Origin: JANNAT01 sp031384605
GTDB taxonomy: Bacteria; Pseudomonadota; Alphaproteobacteria; Rhodobacterales; Rhodobacteraceae
Length of the DNA: 20,771 bases
Assembly (NCBI GenBank): GCA_031384605.1
Contig: JANNAT010000042.1
Coordinates: forward strand, 1 to 20,771
Reading direction: 5' to 3'
Position numbers and translations under genes: made by a program. Below the pieces are notes generated by a model, which saw nothing but the letters and a program-made list of their open reading frames with translations, was not told the DNA's origin and searched no databases. This document shows, piece by piece, positions 14,752-20,771 of this stretch. The first letter of the stretch is position 1; each line of letters opens with the position of its first letter.

Positions 14752-15780
14752 ATGGCGAAACGTCCTGGAATGGCAGAACTGGCAGCGGCGGCAGGTGTTT
14801 CGGTGGCCACCGTTGACAGGGCGTTGAATGGGCGTGAGGCCGTGCATGTCGAAACCAGAACGCGTTTGGCGCAGGTGGCGCGGCAGATCGGGCATCCGCT
14901 GGCGGTAAGGCTGGCGGGGGAAACGGTTGACGGGCCAGTGCTGCGAATCGGGGTGATCTTGCACAAAGCGGGCCAGGAGTTTTACCAGAATTTCGCCCGC
15001 GCACTGACCCAAGCGGTGGCAAATTACCCCGGTGCCCGCGCGCAATTGGTGCTGGAATTCGCCGCCTCGCAATCACCTGATGAAGTGGCCGCAGCACTGC
15101 GCCGGATGAAAGGGCGCTGCGATGTGATGGCGGCAACGGCGGTCAATCACCCTGAAATCACCGCCGCAGTGGCCGAATTGCGCGACGCCAACGTGCAGGT
15201 TTTCGCATTGCTTTCGGATTTTGCCCAAGGGCTGCGCGCCGGGTATTTTGGGATAAACAACCTGAAAGCGGGCCGTATTGCGGGGTGGATCACTACCTTG
15301 TCCGTGAAAAACCCCGGAAATCTGGCGATTTTTGTGGGTGGTCATCGCTGGCATGGCCATGATCTGCGTGAAATCGGGTTCAGATCTTACATGCGCGAAT
15401 ATGCGCCGGGGTTAACGGTTCTGGATACGCTGGTGAACCTTGAAACCCGGTCGTTAACCTATGAAGCCACGCGCACGCTGTTGGCCCGCCAACCCGATCT
15501 TCGCGGCATTTATGTGGCGGGGGGCGGGATGGAAGGTGCAATCGCTGCCTTGCGAGAGTTGCGCAGCCCAGGTGAAGTGGCGCTGGTGGTGAACGAGTTA
15601 ACATCTGAGTCGCGTGCAGGCCTGACCGAAGGTCTGGTCACATTGGTCACCGCGACGCCCTTAGAAATGCTTACCCAAGATCTGGTTGCTGCAATGGCGC
15701 GTGCCGCACTTGGCGGTTGGGGGGCGGATGGCACCCAACATTTTCTGCCGCCGGTGCTGCATGTGCCAGAGATGCTATAG
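14752..15780 (+). CDS. LacI-family transcriptional regulator
   Basis: A 342-residue LacI/GalR regulator. The N-terminal helix-turn-helix is MAELAAAAGVSVATVDRALNG (7-27); the TVDRALNGR hinge-helix variant replaces the common TVSRALNG and is frequent in inositol and rhizopine-type regulators. Residues from about 60 onward form a periplasmic-binding-protein-like effector domain (LRIGVILHKAGQEFYQNF, AGRIAGWITTL, IYVAGGGMEGAIAAL). It is divergent from the oxygenase trio and upstream of the isomerase/transporter genes, so it probably controls both arms, with an inositol derivative as inducer. AAGG lies 7 nt before the ATG. Family is secure; effector inferred. Confidence 0.93.
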   Translation: MAKRPGMAELAAAAGVSVATVDRALNGREAVHVETRTRLAQVARQIGHPLAVRLAGETVDGPVLRIGVILHKAGQEFYQNFARALTQAVANYPGARAQLVLEFAASQSPDEVAAALRRMKGRCDVMAATAVNHPEITAAVAELRDANVQVFALLSDFAQGLRAGYFGINNLKAGRIAGWITTLSVKNPGNLAIFVGGHRWHGHDLREIGFRSYMREYAPGLTVLDTLVNLETRSLTYEATRTLLARQPDLRGIYVAGGGMEGAIAALRELRSPGEVALVVNELTSESRAGLTEGLVTLVTATPLEMLTQDLVAAMARAALGGWGADGTQHFLPPVLHVPEML

Positions 15781-15806
15781 CTTTCGGCAAAAACTTTTAC
15801 GTTTTG

Positions 15807-15852
15807 TGGAATTTGTCGGTTGATTTAGTTTTGTATTGGAATATTAATTCCA
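15807..15852 (+). promoter_or_regulatory. promoter/operator before the isomerase gene
   Basis: The perfect palindrome TGGAATATTAATTCCA (15837-15852) has 6-bp arms around ATTA, the same 6-4-6 geometry as the palindrome at 14722. A lone TGGAAT half-site sits 30 bp upstream (15807-15812). A -35-like TTGATT (15820-15825) with 16-nt spacing reaches TATTAA (15842-15847), which lies inside the palindrome, so binding there would block RNA polymerase. It would drive the isomerase-transporter-dehydrogenase genes. Function is inferred. Confidence 0.6.
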
Positions 15853-15892
15853 TAGATTTCACCGCGCCGACCCTATAGGAGATTCGCCCCCG

Positions 15893-16705
15893 ATGGTGCC
15901 CTTTGCCCTGAACCACATGACCGCGCCAAATCTTGATTGGCGGGCATTTGTTGATCTGACGGCCGATCTGGGCTGCGTTGGCGTTGAATTTCGCAATGAT
16001 CTGGCGGGGCCTTTGTTTGGCGGGGCCAATCCTGCCGATGTGGGCGCTGCCGTTCGGGCCCGTGGCTTGCGGTTTCTGGCGCTGGCCGAAGTGAAGATGT
16101 TCAACGATTGGTCGGATTCCAAACGCGCAGAGGCCGAGGCTTTGATGAAAATCGCGGTGGCCGCCGGGGCCGAAGCAATCAGCCTGATCCCGCGCAATGA
16201 CAACGTCGCCACGACCCGCGCCGATAGCCGCCGGGTAACCGAACTCGCGCTGCGCGAATTGCTGCCGATGCTAAAAACCCATCGCTTGAAAGCCATGGTA
16301 GAACCGCTGGGGTTTGAGGTTTGCTCGCTGCGTTACAAAGACATTCTGGCCGATGCGATTGCGGCAGTCGGCGGGCAAGGCACGTATTTCATGGTGCATG
16401 ACACGTTCCATCACACGCTTGCGGGCGGCGGGCCGATTTATCCGGCTTTAACCGGGATCGTCCATGTCTCGGGCGTTAAAGAGCAGATCCATGTCAACGA
16501 AATGCGTGATGGCCACCGTGTGCTGGTAGATGCCGATGATCTTCTGGGCAATGTCGGGCAAATCCGCGCCTTGTTGGCGGGGGGCTATACTGGGCCGATC
16601 TCATACGAACCTTTTGCCGCATCGGTTCACGCGCTGCGCGATCCAAAACCGGCGCTGGCCGCGTCTATGACATTCATCCGTGCGGGCGTTGCTGCCTGGG
16701 CGTAA
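15893..16705 (+). CDS. TIM-barrel sugar/inosose isomerase (IolI-like, xylose-isomerase-like fold)
   Basis: A 270-residue protein of the AP-endonuclease-2/xylose-isomerase-like superfamily. From memory its layout follows IolI (2-keto-myo-inositol isomerase): FALNHMTAPNLDW at the N terminus, FLALAEVKMFND (61-72), MVEPLGFEVCS (136-145), MVHDTFHHTLAGG (168-179), VHVSGVKE (190-197) and SYEPFA (238-242). Likely metal ligands are E137, D170, a histidine (H173 or H191) and E239. It would interconvert keto-inositols made by the IolG-like enzyme downstream; MocC- or IolE-like dehydratase activity is an alternative. AGGAGA (15878-15883) stands 9 nt before the ATG. It is the first gene of the transporter operon. 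Confidence 0.85.
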   Translation: MVPFALNHMTAPNLDWRAFVDLTADLGCVGVEFRNDLAGPLFGGANPADVGAAVRARGLRFLALAEVKMFNDWSDSKRAEAEALMKIAVAAGAEAISLIPRNDNVATTRADSRRVTELALRELLPMLKTHRLKAMVEPLGFEVCSLRYKDILADAIAAVGGQGTYFMVHDTFHHTLAGGGPIYPALTGIVHVSGVKEQIHVNEMRDGHRVLVDADDLLGNVGQIRALLAGGYTGPISYEPFAASVHALRDPKPALAASMTFIRAGVAAWA

Positions 16706-16709
16706 GAAT

Positions 16710-16757
16710 ACCGCCCCCAAAAAGGCGGTCCGGCGGGGAGATATAGGTGTGCCGGAC
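16710..16757 (+). promoter_or_regulatory. two consecutive inverted repeats in the leader of the inositol-type binding protein
   Basis: ACCGCCcccaaaaaGGCGGT (16710-16729) can form a hairpin just after the isomerase stop. A second pair, GTCCGGC (16728-16734) and GCCGGAC (16751-16757), has 16-nt spacing and shares two bases with the first, so the two stems could be mutually exclusive. No T-run follows. They may stabilise the binding-protein mRNA or tune read-through. The structures are seen; a role is inferred. Confidence 0.4.
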
Positions 16758-16778
16758 ACCATCAGTGGAGGAGAGACC

Positions 16779-17720
16779 ATGAAAAAGACCCTTATGACGG
16801 CTGGTTTTATTGCTCTTATGGGCACATCAGCAATGGCTGACGGCATCGGCGTGTCGATGGCGCTGTTTGACGACAACTTTCTGACAGTTCTGCGCAATGG
16901 CATGGATGCCAAGGGCAAGGAATTGGGCGTTTCGCTGCAAATCGAAGATGCGCAAAACGATGTGGCCAAGCAGTTGGACCAGATCAACAACTTCATTGCC
17001 AGCGGCGTGACTGCGATCATCGTGAACCCGGTTGATACTTCGGCCACCCAAGCAATGTCGGATGCGGCGGCTGCTGCCAACATCCCATTGGTTTACGTGA
17101 ACCGCCAACCGGTAAACGTCGACACGATGCCGGACAATCAGGCGTTCGTGGCATCAAACGAAGTGGACAGCGGCACGCTGGAAACCATCGCGCTGTGCGA
17201 TAACTGGGCAGCCGAAGGCAAGACCGAAGTGAACGTTTATGTCATGCAAGGCGAACTTTCCAATCAGGCCGCCGTGCAGCGCACCGCCGATATCTATGAC
17301 GTGATCGCGGCTGGTAAGTGCAAGGTCAAGGTCAACGTGATTGATCAGCAGTCCGCAAACTGGAGCCGTGATCAGGCCACAAGCTTGATGACCAACTGGT
17401 TGTCAACCGGTGCGGCATTTGATGGTGTGATCGCCAACAACGACGAAATGGCGATCGGTGCCATTCAGGCGATGAAAGCGGCGGGCATTGACATGGCGAC
17501 GGTGCAGGTCGGCGGCGTGGATGCAACACAGGATGCCTTGGCTGCCATGCAGGCGGGCGATCTGGACGTGACGGTGTTTCAGGATGCGGCTGGTCAAGGT
17601 GCCGGTGCGCTGGATGCGGCGATCAAGCTGAGCAAGGGCGAAGCGGTTGAGCAGAAGGTCTATATCGCGTTCCAGCTGGTGACTCCGGCCAATGTGGCCG
17701 ATTACCTCACCAAGAACTGA
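16779..17720 (+). CDS. inositol/rhizopine-type ABC transporter periplasmic binding protein (IbpA/MocB-like)
   Basis: A 313-residue type I periplasmic binding protein (RbsB-like). The signal peptide MKKTLMTAGFIALMGTSAMA (1-20) is followed directly by the mature protein (DGIGVSMALFDDNFLTVLRN). The stretches QIEDAQNDVAKQLDQINNF, IIVNPVDTSATQAMSDA, LVYVNRQPVNVD, QAFVASNEVDSGT, VIANNDEMAIGAIQAM and GGVDATQDALAAMQAGDLDV match what I recall of inositol and rhizopine binders. It captures a cyclitol in the periplasm. GGAGGAGA stands just before ATG 16779; the frame is open further upstream but the signal peptide fixes this start. A terminator-like hairpin follows. Whether it prefers myo-inositol, a methyl-inositol or an inosamine cannot be read here. 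Confidence 0.9.
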   Translation: MKKTLMTAGFIALMGTSAMADGIGVSMALFDDNFLTVLRNGMDAKGKELGVSLQIEDAQNDVAKQLDQINNFIASGVTAIIVNPVDTSATQAMSDAAAAANIPLVYVNRQPVNVDTMPDNQAFVASNEVDSGTLETIALCDNWAAEGKTEVNVYVMQGELSNQAAVQRTADIYDVIAAGKCKVKVNVIDQQSANWSRDQATSLMTNWLSTGAAFDGVIANNDEMAIGAIQAMKAAGIDMATVQVGGVDATQDALAAMQAGDLDVTVFQDAAGQGAGALDAAIKLSKGEAVEQKVYIAFQLVTPANVADYLTKN

Positions 17721-17734
17721 TCAAAACGATACGT

Positions 17735-17766
17735 AAAGGGCGGCGCGGATGTGCCGCCCTTTTTCC
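17735..17766 (+). terminator. terminator-like hairpin after the inositol-type binding protein
   Basis: AAAGGGCGGC (17735-17744) and GCCGCCCTTT (17753-17762) form a perfect 10-bp stem with an 8-nt loop, running into TTTTT. It is a classical intrinsic terminator, but the permease and ATPase genes follow on the same strand without an obvious new promoter, so it probably works as partial terminator and 3' stabiliser, as after smoE. Confidence 0.88.
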
Positions 17767-17828
17767 TCTTGCCGGGTGATCCGCAAAGGGCAAAAGATGA
17801 CGACGCGGGCAATTTGGGAGGACGCAAC

Positions 17829-18944
17829 GTGACTCAGACTTCGCAAGGCCTTGGCGGATTGAAATATGATCCGACGAAACGCGCCCGCCCGCCGGAACTG
17901 AATATCTTTCTGGCTTTGGTTACCATTGTGGTTGTCTTCGAAGTCCTTGGCCGCATCCTTATCGGCGACAGTTTTTTGTTCAACACGCGCGAAAATGTTG
18001 ACACGATCTTTAACAACCAGCGCCTGACCATCATCATCTTGCAAGTGGCAACCGTCGGCATCATCGCTATCGGCGTGACGCAGGTCATCATCTTGGGCGG
18101 CATTGATTTGTCATCGGGCAGTGTTGTCGGGGCGACAGCGATGGTCGCGATGAGTTTCGCGCAAACCGCCCTTGTGAACGGAAACCCCAATCCCAAGGCG
18201 ATCTTTGGCGAATGGGCAATGGATTTGCCGGTGTTGATCCCGATTGTCATTGGCCTTTGTTGCGGTCTGGTGGCAGGTCTGATCAATGGTGCGTTGATTG
18301 CCTATACCAAAATCCCGCCCTTTATCGCCACATTGGGTATGATGGTAACCGCGCGCGGCTTTGCGCGCTGGTGGTCTACCGGCAACCCGATTTCGTTTCC
18401 GACCGAAAGCTATGCCGCGATTTCCAACGGTGATTTCATCGGTTGGCTGACGTTCGGGCTGTTTTCGTGGAAAGGGATCAACCCGGTGCTGATCTTCGTG
18501 GGGTTGGCGGTCTTGTTCCATTTCATCATGCATTACACCAAATACGGCAAGCACAGCTATGCCATCGGATCGAACGAGGCTGCCGCCCGGATGTCGGGCA
18601 TCAATGTTGATCGCCACAAAGTGCTGGTCTACACGATTGCCGCGATGCTGGCAGCTTTGGCGGCGATTGTCGTGTCCTCGAAAAATGTCACAGCCCAGGC
18701 CGCGATGGGCGTGATGTATGAACTTGATGCCATCGCAATGGCGGTGATCGGCGGCGTTGCTTTGTCGGGCGGGCGCGGATCCATTATTGGCACTGTGCTG
18801 GGGGCCCTGATCTTTGGCGTCATCATCTCGGGTTTCACCTTCCTGAAACTTGATGCCTATTATCAGGAAATGGTCAAAGGCGTGATCATCGTCGCCGCCG
18901 TGGTGCTGGACCAATGGCGTCAGCGCAGCCGGGCAAGGGGATAA
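17829..18944 (+). CDS. inositol-type ABC transporter permease (RbsC-like, BPD_transp_2 family)
   Basis: A 371-residue inner-membrane permease with 8-10 hydrophobic segments, the first near residues 25-47. The family signature is visible in GVTQVIILGGIDLSSGSVVG, IPPFIATLGMMVTARGFA, YAIGSNEAAARMSGINVDRHK, VIGGVALSGGRGSIIGT and FLKLDAYYQEMVKGVIIVAAV. The start is GTG 17829 with GGGAGGA at 17816-17822; an upstream in-frame extension would run through the terminator hairpin and is rejected. It is about 40 residues longer than RbsC, with a hydrophilic N-terminal tail and a longer periplasmic loop. It is 4 bp upstream of the ATPase. It forms the channel for the cyclitol delivered by the binding protein. 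Confidence 0.92.
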   Translation: MTQTSQGLGGLKYDPTKRARPPELNIFLALVTIVVVFEVLGRILIGDSFLFNTRENVDTIFNNQRLTIIILQVATVGIIAIGVTQVIILGGIDLSSGSVVGATAMVAMSFAQTALVNGNPNPKAIFGEWAMDLPVLIPIVIGLCCGLVAGLINGALIAYTKIPPFIATLGMMVTARGFARWWSTGNPISFPTESYAAISNGDFIGWLTFGLFSWKGINPVLIFVGLAVLFHFIMHYTKYGKHSYAIGSNEAAARMSGINVDRHKVLVYTIAAMLAALAAIVVSSKNVTAQAAMGVMYELDAIAMAVIGGVALSGGRGSIIGTVLGALIFGVIISGFTFLKLDAYYQEMVKGVIIVAAVVLDQWRQRSRARG

Positions 18945-18948
18945 AACC

Positions 18949-19716
18949 ATGAGCGATATCGTCCTTGAAACCCGCGGCCTGACCAAACGTTACGGCGGCG
19001 TGCATGCGCTGGAAGAGGCGGATTTTATCTTGCGCGCGGGCGAACATGTGGCCGTGGTCGGCGATAACGGGGCGGGGAAATCCACCTTTGTGCGGCAAGT
19101 CACAGCGGTGGAACAAAAATCAGCCGGCCAGATCCTTTTTTACGGCGCCGAGGTAAATTTCGCCAACCCATTGGCCGCGCGCGAGGCCGGCATTGAAACG
19201 GTGTTTCAGACCTTGGCGCTGGCCGATGATCTGGATGTGCCGTCAAACCTGTTTTTGGGGCGAGAGCTGTTCAAGTTCAAGCTGGGGCCGTTTTCGATCC
19301 TTGACCGCAAAACCATGCGCGAACGCACGCTTGAGGCGCTGAAGAAAACCGCTGTCAAAATTCCAAATGTCGACAACCCGATCCGCAACATGTCGGGCGG
19401 ACAGCGGCAATGCGTATCCATCGCCCGCACCGCCGCCTTTGCCAGCAAATTGGTGATCATGGATGAGCCGACTGCGGCGCTGGGCGTGCAGGAAACTGCA
19501 CAGGTTGAAAACATCATTCGCGGTCTGAAAGACCGGGGTGTGCCGTTGATTTTGGTCAGCCATAATCTGCGGCAGGTGTTTGATCTGGTTGACCGGATCG
19601 TGGTGTTTCGCCGGGGCCGTATCGTCGCCAACCTGACGCGCGATGAAACCGATGGCAATGACATCGTAAGCTATATCACAGGTGTAAAGGGTGGCGCGGA
19701 CGCCGTGACTGCCTGA
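18949..19716 (+). CDS. inositol-type ABC transporter ATP-binding protein, single-domain
   Basis: A 255-residue ATPase with one nucleotide-binding domain, unlike RbsA or MglA, which carry two; it resembles the FrcA type and would act as a homodimer. Walker A is GDNGAGKST (38-46), Q87, signature MSGGQRQCVSIARTA (148-162), Walker B LVIMDEP (168-174) and switch histidine H205 (VSHN). The signature tail has Cys-Val-Ser where most members have Ala-Val-Ala. FQTLALADDLDVPSNLFLGRE is typical of sugar-importer ATPases. The ribosome-binding site AAGGGGAT lies inside the end of the permease gene. The Gfo/Idh gene follows 15 bp downstream. Confidence 0.93.
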   Translation: MSDIVLETRGLTKRYGGVHALEEADFILRAGEHVAVVGDNGAGKSTFVRQVTAVEQKSAGQILFYGAEVNFANPLAAREAGIETVFQTLALADDLDVPSNLFLGRELFKFKLGPFSILDRKTMRERTLEALKKTAVKIPNVDNPIRNMSGGQRQCVSIARTAAFASKLVIMDEPTAALGVQETAQVENIIRGLKDRGVPLILVSHNLRQVFDLVDRIVVFRRGRIVANLTRDETDGNDIVSYITGVKGGADAVTA

Positions 19717-19731
19717 AGAAAGGACTATGAC

Positions 19732-20736
19732 ATGACGGTAAGATTTGGCCTGCTGGGCGCGGGGCGTATTGGTAAGGTTCACGCCAAGGCGATATCCGCC
19801 GATGGCAATGCCACTTTGGTGGCGGTGGCGGATGCCTATCCGCAGGCGGCATCGGCAATTGCGGCGCAATACGGCTGCGATATCCGCAGCATTGATGCGA
19901 TTTTGGCGGCAAGCGATATCGACGCGGTGGTGATTTGCACGCCCACCGATACGCACGCCGATCTGATTGAGGCATTTGCCAAGGCCGGAAAGGCGATTTT
20001 TTGCGAAAAGCCGATTGATCTGTCGCTGGCACGGGTCAAGGCCTGTCTGAAGGTCGTGCGTGACACCAAGGCGGTGCTGATGGTGGGCTTTAACCGCCGG
20101 TTTGATCCGCATTTCGCTGCCGTGCGCGCCACGATTGACGCGGGCACTTTGGGCGATGTGGAAATGATCACGATCACTTCGCGCGATCCGGGGGCACCGC
20201 CCTTGGATTACATCGCGCGGTCGGGCGGGATTTTCCGCGACATGACGATCCATGATTTTGACATGGCGCGGTATCTGCTGGGCGAAGAAGTATCCGAGGT
20301 TTCGGCGATGGCTGCCGTTCTGACCGATCCGGCCATCGGCCGCGCGGGTGATTTTGATTCAGTGCAGGTGATGCTGAAAACCGCGACCGGCAAACAGGCA
20401 ATGATTTCGAACTCGCGTCGTGCGACCTACGGCTATGATCAGCGTATTGAAGTGCACGGATCGCTGGGGGCCGCCACCGCAGAAAATCAGCGCCCCTTTA
20501 TGATCGAAGTGGCAACCTCTGCCGGATACACCCGCCCGCCGCTGCATGATTTCTTCATGACCCGTTATACCGAAGCTTACGCTGCCGAAATTGCCGCGTT
20601 CATCGCGGCTGTTGGTGGCGCAGGGGCGGCGTCGCCATCAGGTGAAGACGGATTGGCCGCTTTGGCATTGGCCGAGGCTGCGTTGAAGTCGGTGGCCGAG
20701 GGCCGGGTGGTATCCGTGGCCGAGGTGGTGGCGTAA
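19732..20736 (+). CDS. iolG: inositol 2-dehydrogenase (Gfo/Idh/MocA family, IolG-like)
   Basis: A 334-residue NAD-dependent oxidoreductase. The Rossmann loop is GAGRIG (9-14) with D34 (AVAD) favouring NAD+. The catalytic lysine is K93 in EKP, and D170/H174 (RDMTIHDFD) match the Asp-His pair of inositol dehydrogenases. ICTPTDTHADLIEAFAKAGK, GFNRRFDPHF and SNSRRATYGYDQRIEVHG are typical of alphaproteobacterial IolG. It oxidises a ring hydroxyl of myo-inositol or a related cyclitol to a keto-inositol, the substrate expected for the IolI-like enzyme. AAAGGA lies 7 nt before ATG. MocA of rhizopine catabolism is in the same family, so the substrate could be scyllo-inosamine or a demethylated inositol. 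It is the last complete gene in the window. Confidence 0.92.
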   Translation: MTVRFGLLGAGRIGKVHAKAISADGNATLVAVADAYPQAASAIAAQYGCDIRSIDAILAASDIDAVVICTPTDTHADLIEAFAKAGKAIFCEKPIDLSLARVKACLKVVRDTKAVLMVGFNRRFDPHFAAVRATIDAGTLGDVEMITITSRDPGAPPLDYIARSGGIFRDMTIHDFDMARYLLGEEVSEVSAMAAVLTDPAIGRAGDFDSVQVMLKTATGKQAMISNSRRATYGYDQRIEVHGSLGAATAENQRPFMIEVATSAGYTRPPLHDFFMTRYTEAYAAEIAAFIAAVGGAGAASPSGEDGLAALALAEAALKSVAEGRVVSVAEVVA

Positions 20737-20759
20737 CATCCCGAAAAGGGGCGCGCGGA

Positions 20760-20771
20760 CCGCTTAAGCGG
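20760..20771. repeat. perfect 12-bp palindrome at the right edge
   Basis: CCGCTTAAGCGG is self-complementary and touches the window edge, 24 bp after the iolG stop. It could be an operator, the base of a larger hairpin, or chance; the sequence beyond is not available. Confidence 0.45.

Noticed and set aside
17751..17828. Upstream extension of the inositol-type permease
   Set aside because: It would run through the terminator hairpin; GTG 17829 has a strong GGGAGGA ribosome-binding site.
19243..20253. A 336-codon minus-strand frame opposite the ATPase and iolG
   Set aside because: It is an antisense shadow of two well-supported genes.

Overview
The window looks like chromosomal DNA of a rhodobacteralean alphaproteobacterium, probably of the Rhodobacter/roseobacter group. 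The reasons are the RpoD sequence, an almost full-length match in memory to the Rhodobacter polyol dehydrogenase SmoS, moderately high GC, and the type of catabolic cargo. I see no rRNA, tRNA, CRISPR array, insertion sequence or phage gene. Genes are tightly packed and most of the window is three catabolic blocks.

Region 1 (1-4247): the 3' part of rpoD (primary sigma factor, cut by the left edge) converges on a two-gene minus-strand unit, acuI (acryloyl-CoA reductase) followed by a crotonase-family hydratase. A 394-bp intergenic stretch with no gene separates it from region 2.

Region 2 (4248-12435, plus strand): a hexitol catabolism locus. A HAD phosphatase overlaps a SorC-type sugar-responsive regulator. 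A promoter and a dyad follow, then a MalEFGK-type ABC importer (smoE, smoF, smoG, smoK), sorbitol/galactitol dehydrogenase smoS and mannitol 2-dehydrogenase mtlK. Polyols taken up by the transporter would be oxidised to ketohexoses. A strong hairpin directly after smoE probably makes the binding protein more abundant than the downstream gene products. No sugar kinase lies in the window.

Region 3 (12418-20736): a second locus built around a LacI-family regulator. Leftward from it run a membrane diiron oxygenase of the fatty-acid-desaturase fold (MocD-like), a Rieske ferredoxin (MocE-like) and a divergent PanB-like (ketopantoate hydroxymethyltransferase) protein. Rightward run an IolI-like TIM-barrel isomerase, an inositol/rhizopine-type ABC importer (binding protein, permease, single-domain ATPase) and an IolG-like inositol dehydrogenase. 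This resembles the rhizobial moc (rhizopine) genes but has an added PanB-like enzyme that has lost conserved metal ligands of that family. My inference, not shown by sequence alone, is that region 3 imports a methylated cyclitol (O-methyl or C-methyl inositol, or a rhizopine-like compound), removes the methyl group oxidatively, captures the one-carbon unit, and feeds the inositol core into oxidation and isomerisation. This is the best candidate in the window for an undescribed system.

Regulatory DNA is visible as perfect palindromes before the LacI gene (14722-14737) and before the isomerase (15837-15852), a dyad before smoE (5964-5983), and hairpins after both binding-protein genes.
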